From: Oceanobacillus piezotolerans
GTDB taxonomy: Bacteria; Bacillota; Bacilli; Bacillales; Amphibacillaceae
NCBI RefSeq assembly: GCF_003665065.1
Contig: NZ_RCHR01000010.1
Location: forward strand, 20,778-84,777
DNA length: 64,000 bases
Direction: 5' to 3'
The position numbers and the translations under genes were made by a program. The notes under the pieces are model-generated. The model was not told the DNA's origin. It made no database searches and saw only the letters and a list, made by a program, of their open reading frames with translations. Numbering within the stretch: position 1 is the stretch's first letter; each line of letters opens with the position of its first letter. This document shows positions 1-8,103 of this stretch, one piece after another.

Positions 1-79
1 TTCAGGTCACGCCTTTCTAAGAATGCATTTCCGTTTTACTGTGGGTAAAGAAGGGTAGATTGGATTCTGAGGTGATAAT

Positions 80-1231
80 ATGAATCAGGAACAAGCCAAA
101 TCATTTTTAAAAGACATCATTCAAATCAAAAGTGTCAATCCCCCAGGAAACGAAACAGCAGTCGCTGAAAAGTTAAAAAGCCTTTTTGATGAACATAGCA
201 TCGAGACCGAACTAGTTGAATACGACGTGAATCGGGCCAATTTAATTGCTCGTATAAAAGGGGAAGAAGACGGACCAGTCCTTGGGCTAACAGGACACAT
301 GGATGTTGTTCCTACTGGGGAAATTGAATGGGAGCATGATCCTTTTGGAGCCGAAGAAGAAGATGGCAAAATTTATGGTCGTGGAACAAGTGACATGAAA
401 AGTGGACTTGTTGCCTGTGCACTAGCCATGATTGCGCTTAAGGAACAAGGTTTACCGAAGAAAGGTGAGGTTACCCTTTTAGCAACGGTTGGAGAAGAGG
501 CGGGAGCTGTTGGGTCTCGTCAGTTAACGGAAAAAGGTTACACTGACCAGTTAGATGCACTGATCGTTGCGGAACCAACCGAAAATCAAATCAAGATTGC
601 ACATAAAGGGGCTTTATGGCCACAAATTATCACATACGGTAAAACGGCCCATGGTTCCATGCCGGATACAGGAACGAATGCCGTCGTTCATATGAATGAA
701 ATTATCCATAGAATGCTAGGTGAAGAATTTGAATTAAAATATGAGGAAGATGATCTGCTAGGTGGCCCTACCTTCAGCATTGACGTCATCAAGGGAGGCA
801 CCAATACCAATGTCGTACCTGACCAATGTTTGGTAAATATTGATATTCGAACCGTCCCTTCTCAAGATCACAAACAAATTATCGAGCAGATGGAACAAGT
901 GATCCAATCTGTGAAAGAAAAATACCCTAATCTTAAGGCCGATATCCGTATATTGAATGACCAGCAGCCTGTGAGAACTTCAAGCGAGGATTCCTTTGTT
1001 AAACTGGTTCAAGACGTCAAGAAATCATTAGGTGGCGATATAACACTTGGCGGAATTACTGCTTATACCGACAGTTCACAATTTACAAAGGCAGAGAAGA
1101 AATTCCCTGTCATTGTGATGGGACCTGGCGGCACAGCGGCTGCTCATCAGCCGGATGAGTATGTTGAAGTCGATGAATTCCTAAAAAGTATTTATCTCTA
1201 TAAAGAAATTGGAAAGAAATTTTTAACATAA
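80..1231 (+). CDS. M20 family metallopeptidase (ArgE/DapE-like deacylase)
   Basis: This 383-residue protein has the full M20 zinc-hydrolase layout. The first metal motif is GHMDVVP (H73, D75), the bridging Asp is in GRGTSDMKSG (D105), the catalytic/metal pair is in TVGEEAG (E139-E140), and a further acidic ligand is E165 in VAEPTE. The lid (dimerisation) domain lies at about residues 175-290, and the last His ligand is in GTAAAHQPDE. Such enzymes remove acyl groups from amino acids or split small peptides in the cytosol; the exact substrate (acetylornithine, succinyl-diaminopimelate or another) cannot be read from the sequence. The start has a GAGGTGAT ribosome site 5 bases upstream. It is the only plus-strand gene in the left 10 kb and converges on the TOMM operon, so it is probably a separate unit. 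No promoter could be assigned in the 79 bases before it. Confidence 0.9.
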   Translation: MNQEQAKSFLKDIIQIKSVNPPGNETAVAEKLKSLFDEHSIETELVEYDVNRANLIARIKGEEDGPVLGLTGHMDVVPTGEIEWEHDPFGAEEEDGKIYGRGTSDMKSGLVACALAMIALKEQGLPKKGEVTLLATVGEEAGAVGSRQLTEKGYTDQLDALIVAEPTENQIKIAHKGALWPQIITYGKTAHGSMPDTGTNAVVHMNEIIHRMLGEEFELKYEEDDLLGGPTFSIDVIKGGTNTNVVPDQCLVNIDIRTVPSQDHKQIIEQMEQVIQSVKEKYPNLKADIRILNDQQPVRTSSEDSFVKLVQDVKKSLGGDITLGGITAYTDSSQFTKAEKKFPVIVMGPGGTAAAHQPDEYVEVDEFLKSIYLYKEIGKKFLT

Positions 1232-1291
1232 TTTCTTATAGTTAAAAATAACCTAACCTTTTCCGAATAAGATTACCCTAGTTACCTTAAT

Positions 1292-1327
1292 AAAAAAACG
1301 GCTCTTTTTTTAAGAGTCGTTTTTTTA
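1292..1327 (+). terminator. Rho-independent terminator after the M20 peptidase
   Basis: A 9-bp stem (ACGGCTCTT with AAGAGTCGT, one G-T pair) around a T-rich loop is followed by a run of T. An A-run precedes it, so it may also stop minus-strand transcripts from the TOMM operon. Confidence 0.85.
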
Positions 1328-1561
1328 TAGTTATTTTCCTCTTAAGTTCGTTCAACAGAAAAGTAAACAAAATCAGATAACTCTTGTCATTGATTTCATT
1401 TTGACAAGTAAAATCGCGATTCTTATCCGTGATTTGCACCCGTTTGCTAAATATTTCACATCTTATTTACTCTTAGTATTTTTCTTGTTGTATCTTTTAA
1501 TCTACTATGTTGTTTTGGAAGAGGAAATCTAAAAAACATTTCGTGATTAGCTATCTCTAAA
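1328..1561. other. Intergenic space between convergent genes
   Basis: The gap between the M20 gene and the end of the sagB-like gene is 330 bases in all. Apart from the terminator it contains only a small inverted repeat, CTTGTCA at 1383-1389 with TGACAAG at 1402-1408. This lies on the 3' side of the TOMM operon but has no convincing T-run. I see no open frame or known RNA. Confidence 0.5.
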
Positions 1562-3139
1562 TTAGCTGTGCAAGCCTCCACTCAGCCAGGGACGAGGGCG
1601 ATAGGGACCGATTGGGATTTGAATAAGGCTGGTCTTTCCTTGTTGATCCATTTTATAGAGTTCATCACTCAAATTCGCTTCAAATCCAAGAAGCGGATGC
1701 CCTCCCATCCCGAGAGTTGAAGCAGCCAAAAGCAATCGTTGCACGAGCATACCCGCTTCCATCTGTTGAATTCGGTAACCCCTGTATCCTAGTTCTGTTT
1801 TATAAAATTCCTTATCACCTGCCACATGCAGGCAAAGTGGTACTTGGAGCAAATTCACATTATCCAGAGTCATTCCAGCCTGCAAATGGAGTCGATGATC
1901 TCCCGGACATATTTCTCTTAGCGAATGGTTTGCACTGTCATAATAGTACGCCCCATTTGAAATACCTTCCACATTATATAAGCAGCTGTAAATCGTTACA
2001 CGAGGATTATTACTCCTATATGCTTCATCCAAATCATTTCTATATGAAAAAGAATTCGTGGCTTCTTGAAGAAGGGTGGACAGTTGTTGTTGACTCACTT
2101 TTCCTAAAACGAAATCCATGTCGGGAGAAAATCGGTTTCTACAGGCCTCAGCTAGATCATACGACATGGGATTTATATGAGGCAATGTCTCCGTCCGCTC
2201 CACACGTTCAGGAATTGACCTCTCTTCGATTACCCGAAATGATCTTGTAGAATTCAGCTTAGAGGCTTCATTCATCGCAGTAATCATCGGATATTCTTTG
2301 ACACGAAGTGACCGTTGGAAATGTTTTGGTTGAATTGCTGACAGTTCTTGTTTCAATTCTTCCGATATAATATTTTTGTATTGGTCCTTTCCGTTAGCAG
2401 ACCAGATGGTGGCTTCCACCGATAGCGGGATTATACTATATACGCTCTCCTCCAGTTCGGATAGTCCAAGCAGATGATTGATTGCGGTATCAAGAAATTG
2501 AAAGTATACACCTGAGGCGAAACCAAACCTTTCCGCTACCTCCATTAACTGTCCCATCAGCACACCAGCATCCAACCCTTGAAGTCGATACGCAAAGTTG
2601 TTGTATTTAAAGAAATTTTTCCAGAACATAGTCGACACAAAGGCAATACCAAAACACGAGGAGATGTCGCACCGATTGCCCAGAGCCCTGGCTAAATAAG
2701 AATCGAAATTCCCTTTCCTTAAGCATACTAGGCTATGGTGTGCAACATCATAATGGTAGACCCCATCGGGGAGTCCTTCTACTTTCAAGTATACGTACAA
2801 CTCATTAGGATATAGCGCACCGCCAGAAGGAGCAAATCGCCGATACGACTGTAAAGGGAAAGAGTCTTGATCTGTGGCATCCATTGGGATGACTGATTGG
2901 CTCATTTGAGTAAAACCAAACACATACCAGAGAAAATGCCCGACTCTATTAAGGTCAAGTTTTACGGGAGGTTCTTCTCCAGTAAGCGTCAAGGGTACTT
3001 CCGTGGACAATGGAACAACTGGTAATCCACGGTAGAGTTTATATGCAAGAGGGGCATCCTCCCAATCCACTTCCCAGTTCGGCTGATTCGCCTTATCAAT
3101 ATTAAAATGCAGATTGTGCAAAAATTCTTCCAGACTCAT
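1562..3139 (-). CDS. SagB-type azoline dehydrogenase of a TOMM cluster
   Basis: This is a 525-residue protein made of two nitroreductase-fold halves, as in the long SagB-type dehydrogenases. The first half has the flavin-contact signature RFAPSGGALYPNELYVY (residues 101-117) followed by GVYHYD. The second half repeats the layout (NPRVTIYSCLYNVEG, then GAYYYD) but lacks the SGG signature, so it probably serves as the partner half. The family uses FMN to oxidise thiazolines/oxazolines to thiazoles/oxazoles after cyclisation. The start has AGGAGGT about 5 bases upstream and lies 21 bases after the YcaO gene, so it is the last gene of the cluster. The reaction is inferred from family and context. 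Confidence 0.9.
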   Translation of the reverse strand: MSLEEFLHNLHFNIDKANQPNWEVDWEDAPLAYKLYRGLPVVPLSTEVPLTLTGEEPPVKLDLNRVGHFLWYVFGFTQMSQSVIPMDATDQDSFPLQSYRRFAPSGGALYPNELYVYLKVEGLPDGVYHYDVAHHSLVCLRKGNFDSYLARALGNRCDISSCFGIAFVSTMFWKNFFKYNNFAYRLQGLDAGVLMGQLMEVAERFGFASGVYFQFLDTAINHLLGLSELEESVYSIIPLSVEATIWSANGKDQYKNIISEELKQELSAIQPKHFQRSLRVKEYPMITAMNEASKLNSTRSFRVIEERSIPERVERTETLPHINPMSYDLAEACRNRFSPDMDFVLGKVSQQQLSTLLQEATNSFSYRNDLDEAYRSNNPRVTIYSCLYNVEGISNGAYYYDSANHSLREICPGDHRLHLQAGMTLDNVNLLQVPLCLHVAGDKEFYKTELGYRGYRIQQMEAGMLVQRLLLAASTLGMGGHPLLGFEANLSDELYKMDQQGKTSLIQIPIGPYRPRPWLSGGLHS

Positions 3140-3160
3140 CCTCTACCTCCTAAGCAGTCT

Positions 3161-5107
3161 TTAAGGAAACGGGTGCGGATATGGATTGAGTTGTTCTGGT
3201 GTCAATGGTTGATTCGTATATCCGAGCTCCATCGGGACTCGAAGTACTCTCTCCAGCCCTGTCAGGCGGGTAAGGTGATGCCCAAAAGTCATCGGCAGCA
3301 TCCCCGGAATTAGTACTTTTACGCAATACAATCTGTTGCGTGTCGTTTCCGGTGTCGACTGGTCCACTACAATTACATCAAGGTTTAACTGACGGAACGC
3401 CTGAAGGAGATCACGCAAATCATCGGTAAGATCCATATGATTCGACTTCCACTTAAACTCCTCCTTAAAAGTTCGCATTGGGCCATTATGGTCAAGCAAA
3501 AAACTTAAGCGCTCTTCTGCTTGTGGCAAACCGTAAAGCATGCCGTGGTCATCCATCTCCTTCACCAAGGAAGAATCATACAGCATTCTTTCATACTTTT
3601 CTTGATTCGCCTCAAATTTTTCATCAAGGTTCAGCATCATGCCAGCAAGCTCGTGTACCGCGCTTTTCACCGCGCGTACTGGGTCCAGATGAGCTCCGGC
3701 TGCACAGATGAGATTCAATCCCTTTTCCTTTCTGTTTTTAGCCATGGCCCAAATACTTGGAATACCGTGTTCCATCGTGGAGTTATACAAGTACAAATCA
3801 TACCCAGCGACCGCTCGCATCCGTTCGACCATTAATTCCAACTCCTGGTCCTCGGCTGTAAAAGGATCCAGTCGCGGAAGATTCAGTTTCGCATACCAAG
3901 TCATCAAGAATGAATCACGCTCAACTACTTCCATCATTCCGTAGAAAATCGCCTCTTCTAAACTTCCTCCTAGCGCACAACCATTAGAAGTTTCATAGAT
4001 AAAACCTTGTGATTCGCATCCAACACTATAATAGGCAAGACGCTCAGGTACCAGCACTGGACGCTCTTCTAAAAACGAATACCCCCATACCCAATTAATG
4101 GAACGATTAGGATCAAACGATTTAAATGGAAAACCAGGCTGCGCATATTGTTCCCTTGTGTGTACGCCTACCTTCAATGGATGGAGTGCTTGATTTTCCA
4201 AGTTGCGATAACTATCATATATAACTGTCCGTTTGCCACGAGGCTCTATACCGCAGTTCCGCTCCACTCCCTCTAAAATGGCTGTCAACACGCTTTCTTC
4301 GTATGAATGAGTCCGGCCTGCTGTTCCCTCGTCACCGGCTAACATAGGCAAAGTGACACTCGAATCAGCAAACGGAGTCATTAGGTCATACATTTTACTA
4401 TTCAGAAGGCCAGTACGATTATCCAGATAGTCTTTGACAATATCTTTTTCTATCTCTTCCAATGGACGGCAGCGGAAACTACCAGAACTTATTTTCGGAC
4501 TTGGCTGCAGTGAAATTCGGGCTAAGTCTCGCGAATCGTCGGGTATTTGACCACAGACTGGGCACAATGGGTCGGGCAGAAAAGAGTGCCATGAGCCCTT
4601 CAGTGTTTTCATGTCAATTAGATATACCTTTCCTTCCGAATTAGCCTGATCACCTTTTAATACATTCTGCACCTCAGCCCCAATCAGGCAAGCCATTTGC
4701 AAGAGTCCGGTACTTGAAGACCACGGGTCACTTCCTATTCCTCCAGCCATAGTCATTCCTCGTTGCAATTCCCACATCTCTGTACGGTCACGCCCTCCCA
4801 TGAGGCGTCTCATATCCGCACATTGAGAACAACCGGCTTCACCTGGTCGTACAAGCGGACCTACTACACCTTCTCCAAATGAAACGAAGCCTCTGAGCCA
4901 GGGCGTACCAGTCTTTCGTAACACTTCTTCCGCTTTTTGATGAACTGCGGGTTGCCAACCATCATCCAATATAAGGGCTAAATCTGTATTTTTTGGAACT
5001 TCTTCCTCTAAAATCGACTTATGAAGAACTTGATGGTGTGCTGACAGTTCATTCTTTACAAGTCTTGCCAGCACCCCTTCTCCGACAATTATCACGAAGG
5101 AACTCAT
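3161..5107 (-). CDS. TOMM cyclodehydratase: E1-like domain fused to YcaO
   Basis: This is a 648-residue fusion. Residues 1 to about 200 are the E1-like (C-protein/SagC-type) domain with a zinc tetrad in two CxxC pairs, C93/C96 in GCSQCADMRRL and C182/C185 in DPLCPVCG. Residues from about 230 onward are the YcaO domain, with the ATP/Mg-binding segments ILEGVERNCG and SLEEAIFYGMMEVVERD. The C-terminus ends NPYPHPFP, which fits the PxPxP tail that YcaO cyclodehydratases place in the active site. The enzyme should phosphorylate backbone amides and cyclise Cys (and possibly Ser) in the core peptide into azolines. The start overlaps the stop of the upstream gene by 4 bases (ATGA), so translation is probably coupled; GAGGAGG precedes the start. 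Confidence 0.92.
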   Translation of the reverse strand: MSSFVIIVGEGVLARLVKNELSAHHQVLHKSILEEEVPKNTDLALILDDGWQPAVHQKAEEVLRKTGTPWLRGFVSFGEGVVGPLVRPGEAGCSQCADMRRLMGGRDRTEMWELQRGMTMAGGIGSDPWSSSTGLLQMACLIGAEVQNVLKGDQANSEGKVYLIDMKTLKGSWHSFLPDPLCPVCGQIPDDSRDLARISLQPSPKISSGSFRCRPLEEIEKDIVKDYLDNRTGLLNSKMYDLMTPFADSSVTLPMLAGDEGTAGRTHSYEESVLTAILEGVERNCGIEPRGKRTVIYDSYRNLENQALHPLKVGVHTREQYAQPGFPFKSFDPNRSINWVWGYSFLEERPVLVPERLAYYSVGCESQGFIYETSNGCALGGSLEEAIFYGMMEVVERDSFLMTWYAKLNLPRLDPFTAEDQELELMVERMRAVAGYDLYLYNSTMEHGIPSIWAMAKNRKEKGLNLICAAGAHLDPVRAVKSAVHELAGMMLNLDEKFEANQEKYERMLYDSSLVKEMDDHGMLYGLPQAEERLSFLLDHNGPMRTFKEEFKWKSNHMDLTDDLRDLLQAFRQLNLDVIVVDQSTPETTRNRLYCVKVLIPGMLPMTFGHHLTRLTGLERVLRVPMELGYTNQPLTPEQLNPYPHPFP

Positions 5108-7047
5108 TGTGCATCCTCCTCTTGCAGCAAAACACCAAACACTCCGTCTAGTTGCTTTTTAAATACAGGTTCAAGTCCAAATTCGAATACGAAGACCCGT
5201 TTTCTATTCCGTTTCAATATTTCTAAGGCTCCTTGTAGGATGTCGGGTTGTGTCCTCTCTTCACAAGCAGGAATACGAAGACTAACCGGCATTTTCTCTT
5301 TCAAAAGTACGGACGTTACTAGTTCAGATGAGGAATCCGCTTTGTTTTGCACGTTGATAAGCGCCTCCTGTAATGACCTCCGCAATGCCATAGTTATATT
5401 GAGGTCTGTATTGCCATACCACCCGTCCTCCGTACCTACCCATACTACAGGAAAACCGGACACTTCCTTCCCTGTTCCAATTATTGGTGCACCCTGCATT
5501 GTAGTCAGTGCCTCTAAATAGAACCGGCATCTCTCATCTTCTATAAAATCCAACTGTACTCGGGAAACAGGATATTCCTGATTAAGCTGTTGCCTTCTCA
5601 ACTCTTCTGCCAAACACTTTTGTAACCCTCGGCCAACACCTTCCGCAAAAGATTCACCAGTACCAACTCCAACATTTTCCTCTGGTACTACAATTCTTTC
5701 GACATTTTTATTTTTTGGCAAAGTATTAACAACCAAATTGACCATTCGCGACATATACGTTTCAATTCCAGTTAATCCTGCTTCCCTTCGTGCCTCCTCA
5801 TGAGTCAAACTCGAACAGACAATGTTTTGCATTAACTCGGCTGGTCCCTCTGACAATGGGTCGACTACCTGGACACGGCACTGAGCTAACGGAAGCTGCT
5901 TTAAATCCTCCTCCTCCCAAATATGGAAGATTCCCGTTTCCTCTGATGTTAATGCATTGAAATAAAGAAGTAATTTACCTGATTCAACTTTATCTGAACC
6001 TGTTTGGAGGCGGTCTTCGACATCTTCAACCCATTGTGCTGATATATTGCTCGTTACAAGTGGATGAGGTAAAAACGAATGCCAGTTTCCCTCCAATGTA
6101 TCCATATTCAAAAGAAAAATCCTATTACTCTGTTCCAATTCCCTGACTCCAGTAACTTCTTTAAACAATTCAAATACAATCACATTGGCTAACAAGGCCC
6201 CCGTAGTGGCAGCGAAGGCAGGATAATGCTGATTTTGGGATAAGACAGAATGGTGCAAACGCCGCCATGCTGACTCCCAACACACCTCAGAATCCGGATG
6301 TACTAATGGACCTGCTAAGCCTACCTGATCAAGGCATATAGCGGGGATAAACATTTTCTTCTCTTCCCTGCAAACGGTATGAAGATGTCTCAGTTCCTCT
6401 AGTTCTCCCTCCTGACTCACATACAAAATCGAATCAAAGGGCTTCACTATTTCCAGCCAACTCTCCTTCTTTTGCGAAACCTCTTTTAAGTCAATGTCCG
6501 AGTCTTTTTTCTGTGCATGTTCTACAAGTTCTATTAACCTCTCCCTATTAGTCGGAAACTCGTCTGTGATTAGCACATGGATTTTAGTCAGGCCGGATTC
6601 AATCAAAGAAGAAACTAATGAATTTAAAATCGAACCAGAGCCAACTGCCAGCACTTTGGCCTGACGGAAAACTTGAAAACGTGCTGCCCCAGAACCAACT
6701 AAATTGTCCACAAATTCAATTTGAGATGCATACTTATTAAGTTGATAATCCAGCAATTGATGTGGAAGGTCCTGGCTTAAATCACGAACATACCCATTCT
6801 CATAGAGCACTTCTGCAATTTCATATACTCGATCCCGATATGGGCCAGGCAGTCCGTTAGTTAATTGTCCTAACGTATACTCCCCATTGAACATTGGTAA
6901 CAATTTTTCAACCCATTGATCAATCCCAATACCTTCGATATGGAAAGAACTTATATTGTTTCGAAAATACACACCTCTGTTTGGATCAGGGAGATAAAAC
7001 GTGTCTCTTTTCACTTTGAGACGCATAGAAGTGTTCAAATTTGCCAT
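5104..7047 (-). CDS. TOMM partner protein with RRE and zinc-less E1-like domain (ocin_ThiF-like)
   Basis: The start at 7047 is chosen because AAGGAGG lies 7 bases upstream; an in-frame ATG at 7080 has no such site. This gives about 647 residues. Residues 10-95 look like a winged-helix RiPP recognition element (FYLPDPNRGVYFRNN ... LYENGYVRDL), expected to bind the precursor leader. Next comes an E1/ThiF-like domain with a Rossmann stretch (VLAVGSGSILNSLVSSLIESGL). The tail segment TLEGNWHSFLPHPLV parallels TLKGSWHSFLPDPLC in the neighbouring fusion protein, but the CxxC zinc pairs are gone, so the two genes look like paralogues. The C-terminal 300 residues are not recognised. It matches the family annotated as putative thiazole-containing bacteriocin maturation protein. 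It is the first maturation gene, 159 bases after the precursor and separated from it by a strong hairpin. Confidence 0.88.
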   Translation of the reverse strand: MANLNTSMRLKVKRDTFYLPDPNRGVYFRNNISSFHIEGIGIDQWVEKLLPMFNGEYTLGQLTNGLPGPYRDRVYEIAEVLYENGYVRDLSQDLPHQLLDYQLNKYASQIEFVDNLVGSGAARFQVFRQAKVLAVGSGSILNSLVSSLIESGLTKIHVLITDEFPTNRERLIELVEHAQKKDSDIDLKEVSQKKESWLEIVKPFDSILYVSQEGELEELRHLHTVCREEKKMFIPAICLDQVGLAGPLVHPDSEVCWESAWRRLHHSVLSQNQHYPAFAATTGALLANVIVFELFKEVTGVRELEQSNRIFLLNMDTLEGNWHSFLPHPLVTSNISAQWVEDVEDRLQTGSDKVESGKLLLYFNALTSEETGIFHIWEEEDLKQLPLAQCRVQVVDPLSEGPAELMQNIVCSSLTHEEARREAGLTGIETYMSRMVNLVVNTLPKNKNVERIVVPEENVGVGTGESFAEGVGRGLQKCLAEELRRQQLNQEYPVSRVQLDFIEDERCRFYLEALTTMQGAPIIGTGKEVSGFPVVWVGTEDGWYGNTDLNITMALRRSLQEALINVQNKADSSSELVTSVLLKEKMPVSLRIPACEERTQPDILQGALEILKRNRKRVFVFEFGLEPVFKKQLDGVFGVLLQEEDAQ

Positions 7048-7146
7048 CTCTATCCTCCTTATACCACTTGTGATCATCATTGTTTATTAGCACTACCACT
7101 ACCAACATATGTACAGTAATTTGTCCGTTATGCCTTAACTTATATG

Positions 7147-7178
7147 GAAAGACCCCTGCAACAATACAGGGGTCTTTC
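7147..7178 (-). terminator. Strong hairpin between precursor and maturation genes (likely attenuator)
   Basis: A 12-bp perfect stem (GAAAGACCCCTG with CAGGGGTCTTTC) surrounds an 8-base loop. Read on the minus strand the stem is not followed by a real T-run (CCATATAAG follows), so partial readthrough from the precursor gene into the maturation genes is likely. That would give more precursor than enzyme. It could also stop plus-strand transcripts. Confidence 0.75.
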
Positions 7179-7206
7179 TATAATAAAAACTATATAATTG
7201 ACCGTC

Positions 7207-7476
7207 TTACCAAAATCCACCATGGCAACGAAACCCGCCGCATCTGAAACAACGAGCACACCCACCACATCCGCCACATCCGCCACATCCACCGCATCCA
7301 AAGCAGCTAAAGCACCGGAACCCAAAGCAGCTAAAACCAAAGCATCTGCCAAAGCCAAATCCGAATAGCTCACCAGATTGATCAGTATAATACTCACTTT
7401 GATCCCAAGGCACTGCCTGAGTCGCTTGGAAATCACCAACATTCAAATTTTGAAGTTCATTATGGAATTCATTCAT
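7207..7476 (-). CDS. Heterocycloanthracin/sonorensin-type TOMM precursor peptide
   Basis: This 89-residue peptide has a polar leader (about residues 1-35, LNVGDFQATQAVPWDQ) and a Gly/Phe/Cys-rich core. The twelve Cys lie at 45, 50, 55, 58, 61, 64, 67, 70, 73, 76, 79 and 84: first every fifth residue, then every third residue nine times in a row, including a CGG run from 61 to 73. This is the pattern of the Cys-Xaa-Xaa bacteriocin family found in bacilli. The Cys (and Ser49/Ser57) are candidate sites for azole rings. It sits directly upstream of the modification genes on the same strand, with AGGAGG about 7 bases before the ATG. The leader cleavage site is not obvious; no double-Gly motif is seen. 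Antimicrobial activity is inferred from the family. Confidence 0.93.
   Translation of the reverse strand: MNEFHNELQNLNVGDFQATQAVPWDQSEYYTDQSGELFGFGFGRCFGFSCFGFRCFSCFGCGGCGGCGGCGGCARCFRCGGFRCHGGFW
7258..7296 (-). repeat. 9-bp tandem repeat coding Cys-Gly-Gly units
   Basis: Four tandem 9-base units of the form TGTGGCGGA (with third-position changes) encode the CGGCGGCGGCGGC stretch of the precursor. Such a run can gain or lose units by slippage. Confidence 0.8.
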
Positions 7477-7776
7477 TTTCTTTTCCTCCTAAATAATAAT
7501 TTAAAATATGTGCCTAAAACTTGAAACAGTAACAGCAGAGTTAAATCGAAAAAGGAACAGTATACCAGATGGTACATTTAATATTTCGATTACTCATCAA
7601 CAACTTATGTACATTAGATGGGTATTGTTACTAATATAAAAGCCTAATTTATAAAAGTCGGCAAAAATTCATCCATCGATTAAGCCCTTTAATGGTGTTT
7701 TCACCGTATAACTAAATTTATATTGGTTAAAAAAGTGGCCTAAAAATATTTTTATTCTGGAAGAATTTTTTCACAT

Positions 7777-7860
7777 AAAAAAATCCTCAACCAAAGTGGT
7801 TGAGGACCTTGAAATCGCCAAAAATAAACATTCCAAGAACTGAGGTTCACGACGAGCGCC
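7777..7860 (-). pseudogene. Decayed copy of the rpsI 3' end plus its terminator
   Basis: Bases 7836-7860 match 23 of 25 bases of the real rpsI tail at 12410-12434. On the minus strand they read GARREPQF against GARRAPQF in the S9 C-terminus. The block CCTTGAAA lies exactly 21 bases further along in both copies, and both continue into a hairpin with an A/T-run (here a 9-bp stem TCCTCAACC/GGTTGAGGA, 7784-7806). No start or upstream S9 coding sequence is present. It is in the same orientation as rpsI. The best explanation is an attachment-site duplication left by an element that integrated into rpsI. Confidence 0.75.
7784..7806 (-). terminator. Terminator within the rpsI-tail copy
   Basis: A 9-bp perfect stem with a 5-base loop is followed on the minus strand by seven T. 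It may now end minus-strand transcripts of the S9 peptidase gene. Confidence 0.8.
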
Positions 7861-8103
7861 GTATTTTTCTAGTCATGTATGTATATATAACATGAGGAAA
7901 TGTAAAAAAATGATTCTCCAATACACTGATTCTATTTATTAGAAAAAGAAAAATGTTGATTCTTAGAAATTTCAAAGGGTTACAGGCCCAGCTACTCCAA
8001 TATCTGGTGGGGCCACTTTCAAGAATTTAGTTGCATTACCACTGTAAAAGGCAGAACAAGTCCGTAATTAGATTCCCAACTCACTTTGCGGTCAGCTTTT
8101 ATA

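Larger units (their letters stand above)
7477..8103. other. Intergenic region upstream of the TOMM precursor
   Basis: These 627 bases should hold the precursor promoter, but I cannot assign -35/-10 boxes with confidence. The stretch 7777-7860 is a decayed copy of the rpsI tail (separate entry). A stretch near 7978-8090, read on the minus strand, has short open frames but no recognisable protein. The rest is AT-rich with no gene visible. Confidence 0.5.

Noticed and set aside
1717..2250. 177-residue plus-strand frame inside the sagB-like gene
   Set aside because: Antisense shadow of a clear nitroreductase-family gene; no ribosome site or family match.
3478..3944. Several 77-104 residue plus-strand frames inside the YcaO gene
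   Set aside because: Antisense shadows of the strongly conserved YcaO domain.
7240..7314. Regular 9-bp spacing as a possible CRISPR or satellite array
   Set aside because: The period is codon-based (Cys-Xaa-Xaa) and lies inside the precursor gene; no spacers. No CRISPR array is present in the window.
7140..7442. 100-residue frame overlapping the TOMM precursor on the same strand
   Set aside because: It is the out-of-frame shadow of the Cys/Gly-rich repeat (poly Ala/Val/Asp), has no ribosome site and runs into the hairpin.
7978..8100. Possible protein-coding remnant on the minus strand
   Set aside because: Short frames only, with stops in all; no motif recognised, so nothing can be claimed.
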